Made by a program: the position numbers and the translations under genes. 64,000 bases of DNA. It comes from JBKQVT01 sp963727245. GTDB taxonomy: Bacteria > Planctomycetota > Planctomycetia > Pirellulales > Thermoguttaceae. The stretch spans positions 186,001 through 250,000 of the forward strand of contig CAVSFO010000011.1 in NCBI GenBank assembly GCA_963727245.1, read 5' to 3'. Below the pieces are notes generated by a model. The model had not been told where the DNA came from. It made no database searches and was given only the letters and a program-made list of their open reading frames with translations. Shown here in pieces: positions 35,781-47,763 of the stretch (the first letter of the stretch is position 1; every line of letters begins with the position of its first letter).

Positions 35781-36444
35781 TTAGGCCAGGGTTGCCGCGC
35801 AGCGGCTACCCTGGAACCGAGTATCGGACCACCAGAGAAACCCCAACGGGGTTTCGGAGCCGGCGCCGCCATGCCGCAATCCCTGGCCAGCATGTTGGTC
35901 CACCTGGTGTTCTCGACCAAGGAGCGCCGCGCTTTACTCCAGAACGCGGAACGGCGCGGCCAAATGCACCGCTACCTAGCCGGAATCTCCAAGAACCTCG
36001 AATGCCCGGCCGTGATCGTGGGTGGCGCCGATGACCACGTTCATTTGCTGGCCCGACAATCACGAACGATTTCTCTGGCCGATTGGGTCAAGGAACTGAA
36101 ACGCTCCTCTTCCTTGTGGGCAAAGAAGAAAGACCCGCAGTGGGGCCTGTTCCAATGGCAAGCCGGCTACGGCGCCTTCTCCGTCAGCCAGTCGCAAGGC
36201 GAGCGCGTGCGGCGGTACGTCGAGTCGCAGGAGGAACGTCATCACCGCCTGTCGTTTCAGAACGAACTGCGGCAGATTCTGCGCAGGCACGGCGTCGAGT
36301 TCGATGAACGGTATGTCTGGGATTGACCGCCGGACGCGCCGGCTACGAAACCCCGTTGGGGTTTTCGGAATTCTTCGCATCCGAACCCTGGGGTAGCCGC
36401 TGCGCGGCAACCCCGGGCTGAAGTATTGCCGCCCCTCTCGGGGC
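35781..36444 (+). mobile_element. Y1-transposase element bounded by composite palindromes
   Basis: Left: arm CCAGGGTTGCCGCGCAGCGG and on (35785-35814), box GAAACCCCAACGGGGTTTC (35837-35855). Then the transposase gene (35871-36326). Right: box GAAACCCCGTTGGGGTTTTC (36346-36365), the reverse-complement arm (36386-36418), cap GCCCCTCTCGGGGC (36431-36444). The same order without the gene occurs at 2841-3060, 35500-35682 and 57199-57402. Hairpins close to both ends fit a single-strand transposition mechanism. No gene is seen from 36445 to 36689. Confidence 0.75.
35871..36326 (+). CDS. IS200/IS605-like Y1 transposase (TnpA/REP-associated type)
   Basis: The 151-residue protein starts MPQSLASMLVHLVFSTKERR. 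It has the HUH metal motif in VGGADDHVHLLARQ and the catalytic-tyrosine helix RVRRYVESQEEHHRRLSF, and ends RHGVEFDERYVWD. These are the marks of Y1 HUH transposases that cut and join single-stranded DNA at hairpins. I start at ATG 35871 because the longer frame to 35739 reads through the palindromic arm; the box palindrome ends 16 bases before this ATG and may hide the ribosome site. By sequence I cannot settle whether it is an IS200-type TnpA or a domesticated REP-associated transposase (RAYT). The frame is intact. Confidence 0.88.
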   Translation: MPQSLASMLVHLVFSTKERRALLQNAERRGQMHRYLAGISKNLECPAVIVGGADDHVHLLARQSRTISLADWVKELKRSSSLWAKKKDPQWGLFQWQAGYGAFSVSQSQGERVRRYVESQEERHHRLSFQNELRQILRRHGVEFDERYVWD

Positions 36445-36689
36445 CAGGACATACCGAACGACAACAGCCCGACTGTCTCTCGCGCAACAATCCGCGCCTG
36501 CGCCGTTTCCGCGGGGGGGTGTCGAGTTGGACGCAACGGCAGCCGAAATTCGCACTGCCAGCTTGCATTCCCAAACCGGAGCAGTAATATAGAGAGAAAC
36601 CCCACTACGGTGTTGTCAGTCAGCACCATCTCTCGCTCGCGGGGGCTTCGTATCCGGAACAGAGCCACTCTCAAACAAAGGACTTCCCC

Positions 36690-39600
36690 ATGTCTGCGAC
36701 ACTCCGTCTGCTGCCATCGGCGTTGGCTGTTTCGATCCTCTTGACGGTCCCTTGGTCCCCGCAGGCCGCTCGCGGCGCCGACGAAAACTCAGCCAAGACC
36801 GAAACGGACGAGCCCGGCGGCCGCAACGAGAAGTCGCTGCGGGAACAGGACATCTATATTCCTTATGAGAAGCTGCGGCAGGTCTTCGAGAAGCACGGCC
36901 GCGGTGTCTTCCTGCCCTACGAGGAATTCGAGCAATTGTGGCAGGCGGCGCAGGACAAGAACCGGCCGGCCGCCAGGCCGCGACCGCCGGTCGGCGCGGT
37001 CATTACCGAGATCGAAAACGAGGCCACCGTGGCCAAGGACGTGGTGCGCGTGAAGGCCACGCTGAAGATCGACTTGCTGGTCGAGGGCTGGCACGAGATC
37101 CCGCTGCGGCTGGCCGACGCGGCCATCACCTCCGCCACGCTCGGCGGCCAGTCCGCGCATCATCGGCGCCCCCGGCGAAGACTACCGGCTGCTGGTCGAG
37201 AAGAAAGGCAAGCAGCCCGAGCAGATCGTGCTGGCGCTGGAATATGCCAAGGCGATCAGCAAGATGCCGGGCCAGAACAGCGTGTCGCTGTTGGCCCCGC
37301 AGGCCCCGGTGAGCCGCTGGCGGGTGCGGATTCCGCAGGCGGGCGTGAAGGTGAACTTGCAGCCGCTGATCGCCGCCACCGAAGTGCCGACGGCCGAGCC
37401 GGCCGCCGCCGGACATGCCGGCGCCAACGGCAAGACCGAAGAGCCGAAGCCGGCCCGGGCCGACGAGACCGTGGTGCTGGCCTTCGTCGGCGCGGCGCCC
37501 ATGGTCCGCATCGATTGGACCCCCAAGGCCGAAGGCGCCACTGGCCTGGCCGCCCTGGTCAGCGTCGAGGCCGAGCAGCAGGTGTGGATCAACGAGGGGG
37601 CCACGCGGAGCCGCGTCAATTTGATCTACAGCATCAGCCGCGCCGAACTGGGCCAACTGGCCGTGGAAGTGCCGGCCGACTACAAAGTGGTCAACGTCTT
37701 CGACGCCAACGTGCGGCAGTGGTCGGTCGAGCCGCTGGCCAAGGACGCCAAGCGGCAGAAGATCACCGCCCAACTGTTCGAGCCCGCCAAGAAGGTCCAG
37801 CAGGTCACGGTCGAGCTGGAGAAATTCGCCGGCGAAAAATTGGAGCCCTCCCAGGCGGTCCCGGTCGTGACGGCCCTGGACGTGGGCCGCCAGCAGGGCA
37901 GCGTCGTGGTCCAAGTGGCGGCCGGGCTCCGCGCCGAGGCCAGCCGCGCCACCGGCTTGCTCCAGGTCGATGCCGGCGAACTGCCCGAGTCGCTCCGCCG
38001 CCAGCCGTGGACGTTCTCCTATCGCTATGCCACGCTGCCCTACGAGTTGGTCCTGGGCGTCGAAGAGTTGCAGCCGCGGGTGACGGCCGACTCGCTGGTC
38101 GAGGCCCGGCTGGAGCCCGAGCGGCTGACGCTCGACGTCACGGCGGTCTACAACATCGAGCGCGCCGGGGTCTTCAAGCTGGAACTCGACGTGCCGCCGG
38201 GCTTCGGCCTGCGCCACGTGCGCGGCTGCGACCTGGCGGGCAATGCCGCCCAGCAGGCGGCCGCCGTGCAGGTCGATTCCTATCACCTGGAGGGCAAGAA
38301 CAAGGAGAAAAAGGATATCAAGGACCGCCTGGTGGTCAACCTCGCCCACAAGGCCATGGGCCGCGTCGCCCTGGACGTTGAGTTGCAGAAGGACCTCCAG
38401 GAACCGAATTTGCTGTCGCCGACGGGCACGGCGGCCGAAATCCCGCTGCCGGTCCCGCAAGTGGTCGCCGGCAGCGTCGAGCGGGCCACGGGCCGGCTGC
38501 TGATTTCCGCCCCGGAAAGCCTGCGGGTCAACCCGGCCAAGATGGATGGGCTCCGCAGCATCTCCTTCAAGGAGGCCGTCGAAGGCATGATCCCCACGGC
38601 GCCGCGGCAGTCCGTGGCCCCGGGCCGCCCCGTGTTGGCCTTCGCCTTCACCCAGGAGCCGATCGAGCTGCGCCTGGCCGCCGAGCGGCGAAAACCCCAA
38701 GTGACCGTCCAGCAGGTGTTGGTGGCCCGCATCGAACAGGGCGTGGTCAAGTATGAGGCGAGCTTCCACTACACGATTCTTTACAGCGGCGTGAAGTCGC
38801 TGCGCATCGACGTGCCCGCCAATCTCAACATCTACGACAAGAACCCGGCCATCCGACACAAGGTGCTGGATCCGCAGCCCAAGCACGTCGCCGACGGCTA
38901 CGTCGCCTGGAGCTTCAGCGGCGAAGCGGAACTGAGCAAGAAGGCCGACATCGAGCTGGCCTGGGAGAAGAGCCTCGACAAGCTCGAAGTCGGCAGCAGC
39001 GTGCCGCTGAAGATCCCGCGGCTGGTCCCGCAGGGCGCCGACCGCGCTTGGGGACAGATCGTGCTGGCCAAGGCCGAGACGCTCGACGTGCAGGCCTCCG
39101 GCGAGCCCAAGGGGCTGCGGCCCATCGACCCCCAACACGACCTCGACTCGCCCCTCAGCGGCGCCGCCAAGGCCTTCGAGTTCCACGACAAATGGGAGCT
39201 GGAGGCCACCGTCACCCAATACCGGTTGGAAAAACTCCTCTGGACCAGCATCGACCGGGCGGTGGTGCGGATGGTCGTCACCCCGGCCAACGAGATTAGC
39301 GTGCAGGCGCTCTATCGCGTCCAGAGCGCCCGGCAACGGCTGGGGATCAGGCTTCCGGAGCGGGCCACTTTCGACACCGAACCCTTGCACTTGAACGGCC
39401 GACCGGTGACGCTGCAACACGGCGACAAGGGGGAATACTTTGTGCCGGTATTGCCCGCCAGTGCCGACAAGCCCTTCCTGCTGGAGTTGCGCTACACGGT
39501 CCGCGGCGACGGCAGCAGCCTGGAATTGCCGGTCTTTTCCGAGGAGGCGGCCGTGCAGAAGGTCTACTTGTGCGTCTATCTGCCGGCCACGCGGGCCCTG

Positions 39601-40274
39601 TGGGGGAGCGGCGGACCGTGGAACGAAGAATTCCAATGGCGGCTCAGCCCGGGCCTGAACTGGGAACCCCGCTACGATGCCTCCAAGGAGGCCCGCGACG
39701 ACAAGGCGTTGCTGGCCGGGCTGGTGCAGGGGACCGACACGCCGGACAGTGCCGCCGCGTCGTTCCTGCCCGACGGCCGGCGCGATGTCTTCTCCGCATT
39801 GCGGCCGGCGGCCGACGGTGCGCTGCGGCTGCACACGGTGGGCGATCGCGGCCTCAGCGCGATGATTTTCCTGGTGGTGGTGCTGGGCGGCGTCGTCTTG
39901 CTGAGTGCCCGGCTGGGCGTCCGCGCGATTTTCGTCGGCGGCGGGATCATCGCCCTGGTGCTGGCCGGCGTCTTCTGGCCGATGTTCTCGATGCAGATTC
40001 TTAACGGCGTGCTGGTGGCGGCCATCTTCGTCGTGCTGGTGATGTGGAGCGTGGCGTACCTGGCATGGACTCGGCCGGCGGTCTTGGCCCAGCGGCAGGC
40101 GGCCGCGCCGCGGCGCCGGCGGCGCCGCCGTTGCCCAAGGCCCTGGCAGCCGCCCTGGAGGCGGGCCTGCCGGAAGCCACACCCGAGGAGCCGGCCGTCC
40201 CAGAGTCTCCGCCCCCGGCGACGCCCGAGCAGGCCCCCAAGCCCGAGAGCGAAGGAGGGCCCAGCCATGCGTAG
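36690..40274 (+). CDS. Giant exported envelope protein A (frameshifts near 37157 and 40115)
   Basis: Start ATG 36690 follows AAAGGA. Signal peptide: LAVSILLTVPWSPQAARGA. Next comes the module shared with B and D: IYIPYEKLRQVF, then VFLPYEEFEQLWQAAQDK and VKATLKIDLLVEGWHEIPLR. The following ~900 residues are beta-rich, with repeated hydrophobic strands and Lys/Arg-rich turns and no known catalytic motif. The C-terminus has two to three TM segments (MIFLVVVLGGVVLLSARLGV; FVGGGIIALVLAGVFWPMFS; LVAAIFVVLVMWSVAYLAW) and a Pro/Glu-rich cytoplasmic-like tail ending SEGGPSHA. About 1190 residues. The first frameshift looks like loss of a GC pair in GCGCGC; the second lies in a CGCCGGCGGCG stretch. 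The stop TAG overlaps the start of B (ATGCGTAG), so translation is coupled. I do not recognise a function. Confidence 0.75.
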
Positions 40275-43200
40275 CCACCTTGCTGGTACGACCTCGAGAA
40301 AGTTTCTGCCGGCGAGAAAAGCCCCCCGTTTGCAACGGGGGGGCGACATCCTTAGGGCCGGCGATTCAACCGTATCCCGCACACGCCGTGTGCGGACTGG
40401 CGGCACACGGCGTGTGCCGCCTACTATTCTTGCAACAGTCATTTATCCGCCGGTCCCTAGTCGCCGCTTGCCGCGGGCGGTCTCCGCCGCGGCCTCCGTC
40501 CTGCTGCCGGCCCTTGCCCTTTGGCTGGGCACGGCCCGGCCCGCAGCCGCCGAGGAAACCGCTCCGCCCGAGAAGGTCCGCGAACTGTTCGTCCCCTTCA
40601 AAGACCTCAACATCCTGTTGGAGAACCAGCCGCGGCGGGTGTTGCTGTCGCGCGAGCAGTACGATGAACTGGTCGAGAAGGCGAAAATCACCCCGGCGCG
40701 GCACGTGCCCCGAGCCGCCGTGCTGACGGCGGCCGACTATCGCGGCGCCAGCGACGGGCAGCGGGTCCGGTTCACCGGCACGCTGGCCATCGACGTGCTG
40801 GAAAAGGGGCTGCAAGCCCTGCCGTTGGACCTCAGCGGCGTGGGGTTGCTCTCCGCGAAGCTCGACCAGCGCGACGCTTCCATCGGCCGCACGCCCGCCG
40901 GCGGGCTCAGCCTGCTGCTGGAAGGCGTGGGCCGCCACGCCCTGGTGCTGGAGATGGTGGCGCCGCTGGAGACCACGGCCGCCCAGCAGAAGCTCTTCTT
41001 CCGCTTGCCGCGGGCCGCCGCCGGAGGCTTGCGCCTGACGGTGCCCGGCGACGTGGAGATCCGCAGCGGCGCCGACGTGGCCGGCCGCGTCGTGGACCGG
41101 ACGGCCGGCGTGACGCGCTTCGAGCTGCTGCCCACCAGCGGCGACGCCACGCTGCTGATGTCGCTGAACAGCCACTTGCAACGCCACGATCAAGCGGTGG
41201 TCGCCCGCAGCGTGCTGGTCGACGAAGTGACCGCGGCCTGCGAGAAGCTTTATGCCACGGTTTCGCTGGGGATTCTCTATGGGGCGGTGGATCGCTTCAG
41301 CTTCGTCGTGCCCGAGGGCTTCGAGATCACCGAGATCACTTCGCCGCTGTTGGCCCGCTGGGACGTGCAGACCGACGGGCGCCGCAAGATCGCCAATGTC
41401 CGCCTGCGCGAGCGGACCACCGAGACGGTGGTCCTGGACGTTTCGGCGGTCCGCGCCGGCGCCGCTTTCCGCCTGGCAGTTTCCCCGCTGGGAGCCGCTG
41501 GGCGTGGACGGGCACGTGGCGGTGCTGGGCCTGTTGGCCCAGGCGCCGCTGAAGGCCGAATCGCTCAAGCCGGACGGATTGATCCCCATCGACACGACCG
41601 CCCTGGCCGTGGCCGCGCCGGCCGGCGCCGCCGAGCCGGCGGCCGACGGCCCGCCGCTGCGGCCGATGGCCGCCTATTACGCCCCGCAAGGCCGCTTCGG
41701 GCTCTCCGGGCGGTTCGTCAAGCCGCCGGCCGACTTGGCCGTCATCACCAACGTGCTGCTGGTCGTCGAAGAGGGCGGCCTGCACGCCCACGGCGGCTGG
41801 GCCATGCTCGGCGAGGTCGAGAAACGCTTCAGCTTCGATTTCAACCTCCCCGCCGGCTGGCAGATCGTCAAAATCTTCCAATCCAACGGCCAGCCGCTGG
41901 CCTTCGATCGCTGCGCAGCCGCCGGAGGGCCGCCGCGCGTCCGCGTCCACCTGCCGCAGGGAGTGCCGGCCGGGCAAGAGGCGCGGGCCTATTTCCACGC
42001 CGTGCGGACGCCGCCGGGCTGGCTCTCCGATTGGAAATCGCAGACGCTGGAATTTCCCACCTTTTCCATCCCCGACGCCACGCACGAGGAAGGCGCGTTG
42101 GTGGTGGCCGCCCACGACGATTTGATCGTCCGCCCCACCAAGATCGAGCACCTCGTGCCGCTGGACGAGAACGAGATGGGCAAGTACGACCTGGCCGGCA
42201 TCGTGCCCAGCCTGGCCTATCGCTACGAGAATCCGCCTTTTGCGGCCGCCCTGCTGGTCGAGCGCACCAGGCCGCGGCTGACGGCCCGGACGGTGTCCTG
42301 TTTCCGGGTGAGCGCCGAGGGGCTGGCGGTCCACGATGAATTGTTCTACCAGGTCGAGGGCGCGCGGACGCGGCGGGTGGCGCTCGACTTGCCCCGCGAC
42401 ACCCCCGAGGCCCTGGCCATCTGCGGCCTGGACGGCACGAAACTCAAGGAATTCGTCAGCGAGCCCGGCAAGCCGGGTGACCTCCTGCGGCGCTGGAACG
42501 TGCTGCTGGAAGAGGCCACCGGCGGAGAGGTCCGCCTGGCGGTCGATTTCCAGCAGCCGCTGCCTTCGCAAGAGGGCCGCGGAATCAAGGATTATGCGCT
42601 GCCGCTGGTGCAGGCCGCCGGCGTGGCGTACCAGTCGGGCCTGGTTTCCGTGGAAGGCAGCGGCGAGTTGGACGTGCAGGTCAATACCACCGCCCGCCGC
42701 GTCGACGTCGGCGAGCTGCCCGACACGTGTCAGCCGGGGCGGCATTTGCGGGGCGTTTATTCCCTGGTCGGCGCGCCGCCGCCGCCGGTCAGCATCGACG
42801 TGACCCGCCGCGACGGCTATCCGCTTTCGGCGGCCGTCGCCCGCGAGGCGCGGTTCTTCACGCTGTTGTCGGCCGACGGGTCCGCCCAGACGCAGGCCCG
42901 CTTCACCCTCCGCACCAAGGCCCTCTACCTGCAAGTCGAACTGCCCGCCGGCGCGGAACTGTGGTCGGCGCAACTCCTCGGGCCGGACGGCACGGCGGCC
43001 GGCGCCGTGCCGCTGAAGCCGCAACGCGAAGACAAGAGCCTGTTGGTCGGGCTGCCGGCCGCCGCGGCCGGGACCGACTGCCGCTTGCAGTTGATCTATG
43101 CCTCGCCGCCGGTCGGGCCGCTCCGGATGCGCGGCACGCTGCGGGTGCCGGCGCTGCGGCTGCTGCTGCGCGCCGACCGCGGGGCCAAGCCCGCCGAGGT

Positions 43201-45055
43201 GCCGCTGGCCGATCTGGAATGGAAGGTCCGCCTGCCCAGCGGCTACGAGGCCACGTGGGCCCGGGGCACGCTGACGACCAAGGACTTGCGCAAGCCGCCG
43301 CCGGCGGCCGTGAGCGTCGCCGGCGCTGTGCCTGTTGGCCGGCGGCGTGCATCCGTTTTACGGCGTGGCCGAGCAGAGCAAGGCGCGGCTGGCGCAATCG
43401 GTCAACGAGGTGAGGGACGACTATGCCAGCCGGGAGGCCGCCCGGGGCCCGCGCTGGGCTGTGGTCAGGGACGATTCGGAGTCCAGCGCCTGCGACGAGG
43501 AGCCCGCCGCGCCGCAGGCTGCGCTCGACGACGCCATGCGGCAGGTCATCCGCGGCTCGAACGGCGAGCGCGCGGCGAATCCGTGCCCGGCGGCCGAGGT
43601 CCCGACTGCGCCGGCGAAGGCCGCCGAGCTCACCCTGACGCCGCCAGTGTGCGCCAAAGCCCCGGGATGCGCAGAAAAGCCGTCCGCCTGCGTGACGCAG
43701 GCCGGCCAGCAGGTGGCCGGCGGGGCGGCAATGGACCTAAACGGGAATAATAACTATATGGGTATCATCACGCAGAATGGCGCCAGCCCGAATCCTCCGG
43801 TCGTAGCGTTTGCACCAGCGGAGAAAAATCTCACTAACAGGCAGCCTACACAGAGGTTCGCGGCTAGCGAGGCTGCTGTTGCCCAAGGCTTGACCCGGTC
43901 CGTGCCGCCTCCAGCGACTGGTTACAGCGACCGTAGGAGCGCCGCCGGTAACGTGGTGCTGGGCGTTCAAAGCTACTCGTACTCGCCCCCCGCGTCGGCT
44001 CCAGCGGGTGTCGCCGGCAGTTATAGTGGCGCCGGCGTAAGCCCCTACGCGTCACAATTTAAGAACAACACGGCGGGGGGCGCGATTGATCCATACGCTC
44101 GCGGCTATAGCCTTAACCGCGGTCAACTCATGGTCAATGCCGCCAGCCCGCAAGCGCCCCCGGCGCCATCGTCGGAGGCGCACAGCGCCGAGCGGGCCCG
44201 CGTCGACTGTTTCCGGAGACTTCGCCCGGGGCGCGAACTGGGAAGATTCTCACGGCGCGCGCGGGGAACGCTTCGGCTCGCAGGACATGAGAGTCCGCGG
44301 CGACGCCGACAAGCGGCTCGACGCCGCCCTGAGGTCGCCCACGCAACTGGAATTCACCGACACGCCCTTGAGCAACGTCATCGACTACCTCAAGGACTAT
44401 CACGGCGTCGAGATCCAGTTGGACAAGAGGATACTCGACGAGGCGGGCATCGGCACGGACATACCGATCACCCGGAGCCTCAAGGGCGTTTCCTTGAGGT
44501 CCGCGCTGAAGCTGACGCTCAAACCTCTCGGCCTGGACTATGTTGCCGCCAACGGGGTCATCTTGATCACCACGAAGGCCGACGCGGATAAAATGACCCC
44601 CGGCCGCAGTTACGAAAGCTCTCAGCGCAGTCTTCCCGACGGGTTGGGGCCAGCCGCAATCCGGGCTGGAAGGCGTCGGCAGCCTGAAGATTCAACTCGA
44701 GGAACCGGCCACGGCCGACCGCGACGTGCTCACCTTCCGCAGCCTGGGCACGGAGCCCGAGCTGGTCCTCACGCTGGCCGACCGCGGGCGTTTCGACGCC
44801 CTGGCCTGGGGCCTGGCGCTGGCCGTGGGCCTGTTCGGCGTGGCGATGACCAACCGCCCGGTGCGGCGGAAAATCTCCTTCATCTTCGCCGTGGCCCTGC
44901 TGTCCACGCTGCTGCCGCTGGTCTGGGATGACCTGGCGATCGTCCGCACCTGCAACATGGTCTTCTTCGCCGCGGCGATATTGGTGCCCTATTACCTGCT
45001 GGCCGGATTGCTGAAATGGTCGCTCCACGGACTGTGCCGCGCCTGTTGCTCATGT
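40267..45055 (+). CDS. Giant exported envelope protein B with STN-like domain and multi-pass membrane region (four frameshifts)
   Basis: ATG 40267 overlaps the stop of A and has GAAGGAGGG seven bases upstream. The signal peptide core (AAASVLLPALALWLGTARPA) starts only at residue ~75; the first ~60 residues are repeat-derived. The A/D-type module follows (VRELFVPFKDLNILLENQPR; YDELVEKAK; FTGTLAIDVLEKGLQALPLD), then ~1000 beta-rich residues. A Pro/Ser/Asn-rich linker (SYSYSPPASAPAGVAGSYSG) leads to one STN-like domain (44308-44580: LEFTDTPLSNVIDYLKDYHG ... VILITTKAD). A membrane region ends it (FDALAWGLALAVGLFGVAMT; ISFIFAVALLSTLLPLV; NMVFFAAAILVPYYLLAGLL). Frameshifts lie near 41474 (extra C), 43320, 44200 and 44640. 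No stop separates it from the next module; 45055 is a domain boundary, not a seen stop. Confidence 0.6.
40320..40421. repeat. Repeat block inside the N-terminus of protein B
   Basis: It contains a CCCCCCGTTTGCAACGGGGGG hairpin and two CACACGGCGTGTG palindromes. Elsewhere these are intergenic; here they are in frame between the start codon and the signal-peptide core. Confidence 0.7.
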
Positions 45056-47763
45056 GCGGTCCCCTCGAAGGTCGTCGCGGCGGGCCTGCTGGTGGTGCTG
45101 CTGGCCGCACTGGCCGGCGGCGCAGCGGCGCAGACGGCCAAGGAGGGCAGCCCGACGGCGGCGGCCGGCCGGATCACGGCGGAACAGAAGATCGAGGCCG
45201 CCCTATACGCCCCGGTCACGCTCAACTTCACCGACACGCCGCTGACGGACGTGGTCGATAAGCTGAAGGCCCGAAACAAGATCGCCATCCAGCTCGACAA
45301 GAAGGCGCTGGACGCTGCCGGCATCAACAGCGGCGTGCAGTTGACGTTCAGCGTCAAGGGAGTGAGCTTGCGGTCCGCCTTGCGGCGGATGCTCCACCAG
45401 GCGGGCCTCACCTACCTGATCGAGCATGAAGCGATCTTGATTACCACGCCCGACGAGGCGGGAAACCATCTGACGACCGTGGCCTATCCCGTCACCGACC
45501 TGGTGGAAATGACCCGCGACGCGGCCGGCAATGTCGTGCCCGGCATCGAGTCGCTCAGCGACGTGATCCGCTCCACCATCGAGCCCACGACGTGGGACGA
45601 AGTTGGCGGGCCCGGCGCCATCGCGCCCGGACCCAGGCCGGCAGCACGGTCCTGGATATTTCCCAGACCCAGGACGTCCACCGGCAGATCGCCGCCTTGC
45701 TGCGGTGGCTCCGGGAAGCGAAGCAGTCGGCCGCCGGCGGCAAGGAGAACTGTGCGCCGCTGGGCGTGCCGCAGCCCGCTGCGGCCGAGCAGAAGATCGA
45801 GGCCGCCTTGGACTGCCCGGCCGACATGAACTTCGACAACGCTTCCCTGACGGACGTGGTCCTTTCCTTGAAAGATCGCTACAAGATCGAGATCCAATTG
45901 GACCGCAAGGCGATGGACGAAGCGGGCATCGGCGCCGACGTGACCGTGACCAAGGTCCTCAAGGGCATTTCCTTGCGCTCGGCCTTGCGGCTGCTGCTCC
46001 ACGAGTTGGGCCTGGCTTGGGTGATCGAGGATGAAGTGCTGTTAGTTACCACCACCGAGGCCGCCGAGAACAAGCTCGCCGCCGTGATCTACCCCGTCAC
46101 CGACCTGGTGATGACGCCAGGGCGCGACCAGGACGCCAACGGCCCGCCCGACTTCGAGGCACTCGCGGCGCTGATTCACAGCATCGTTCAGCCGACCACC
46201 TGGGATGAGGTGGGCGGCCCGGGTTCGCTGGCGCGTGCCTCGGCGGGCAAAGCGCACCTCCTCATTATTTCGCAAACGCAGGAGGTCCACGAGGAGATCG
46301 CCGTCCTGTTGGCCGGGCTGCGCGAGGCCAAGCGCTCGACGCCGGGCAGCAAAGACGCCTGCCGCTCCATTTCCCTGCGCAAGCGCACTCCGGCGATCGA
46401 GAAAATCGTCGCCGCCCTGGCTTCGCCCACGCAGTTGGAATTCGTCGACAAGCCCCTGACGGGCGTGGTCGATTACCTGAAAGGCCGACACCACATCGAC
46501 ATCCAGTTGGACAAGAAGGCGATGGACGAAGCGGGCATCGGCGCCGACGTGCCGGCTACCAGGAACCTCAAGGGCGTTTCCTTGCGCTCGGCCTTGCGGC
46601 TGACGCTCCGCGACTTGGGCCTGAGCTACGTGATCCAGGATGAGGTGCTGCTCATTACCACGGCTGAGGCGGCCGACTGCAAGCTGGCGGCGAGAATCTA
46701 TCCCGTGGCCGACCTGGTGGCAACGGGTCGCGACGAGAAAGGCGACCTCGCCGCCGACTTCGACTCGCTCGAGGACCTGATTCGCTCCACGGTCCAGTCC
46801 TCGTCTTGGGACGAAGTGGGCGGGCCGGGCTCCATGGCCCACCTGCGCAACGGCGACCTGTTGGTCGTTTCACAGACGCAGGAGATCCAGGACGACGTTG
46901 CGGGCCTGCTGGGTGCGCTGCGTGAAATCAAGGCGGCCGCGGCCGGCGGGGAAATGCCCGCTGCCGTGGACGTGCCCAGGCGCGGCCCGGCCGAGCAGAA
47001 GATCGCCCGCGCCTTGAATGCGCCTACGAAAATCGACTTCAACGGCACGCCCTTGACCGACGTGATCGAGCGCCTGAAAGACTATCACAAGATCGAGATC
47101 CAACTGGACCGCAAGGCGCTGGAGGAGGCGGGCATCGGCCTGGACATCAACGTGACGCGAAAGCTCAAGGAGAATTCCTTGAAGGCGGCCTTGCGGCAGT
47201 TCCTCGATGAAGGCACGTTCACCTTTCTCATCGACCATGAATCGCTGCTGATTACCACGACCGACGCCGCGGCAAGCCGGCTCTACGTGACGCTCTACCC
47301 GGTGGCCGACCTGCTGGATAGGTATCGCGACGAGAAGGGAAACGTCTGGTCCGACTTCGAGCCGTTGGCCGACAAGATTCGCTCGACGGTTCAGCCCAAG
47401 ACCTGGGCTGACGCAGGCGGAGCGGGCTCGCTGGCCCGCTGCACGCCGGGCGGCACGGCGGTCCTCGTCATCGCCCAGACGCAGCAAGTCCAGGAGGAGG
47501 TTGCCGCCCTGCTGGCGAAGCTCCGCAAGGCGAAACCGTCCGGCGGCCGGCAGCAGGGGCTCAGGGCCGAGCAATTGCCCGTGAAACCCAGGCCGGCGCC
47601 GGCTCCCCGCAAGGAGTCGCCGGACAATGAGGGTGGGCTGCAGCCCGGCGAGGGCGGCGGCGGCGGGATGTTCCGCTGCGAGCCGATGGGCGTCCCGCCT
47701 GTCGTCCGGGGCAGCGTGGGCCATACGCTGGGCTGGGGGCTGGCGCTGGGCGTCGGCCTGACC
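45056..47763 (+). CDS. Array module C1: signal/TM segment plus four STN/secretin-N-like domains (frameshift near 45623)
   Basis: It opens with a signal-like segment (VVAAGLLVVLLAALAGGAAA) in the same frame as B. There follow four ~200-residue domains, starting near 45181, 45784, 46390 and 46990. Each has a first half like an STN domain (LTDVVDKLKARNKIAIQLDK; VSLRSALRRMLHQAGLTYLI; ILITT) and a second half like a secretin N-domain (VIYPVTDLV ... TTWDEVGGPGSLA ... ISQTQEVHEEIAVLLAGLR). No secretin beta-barrel follows. A Pro/Gly linker (PGEGGGGGMFRCEPMGVPPV) and a short TM (TLGWGLALGVGLTMT) end the module. STN and N-domains of secretins are known to form stacked periplasmic rings and to bind partners. 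A scaffold or adhesion role is inference. Confidence 0.6.

Noticed and set aside
37126..40335. 1069-codon open frame on the minus strand opposite protein A
   Set aside because: It mirrors the codon bias of a GC-rich gene; it has no signal, motif or ribosome site, and the plus strand encodes a coherent exported protein.
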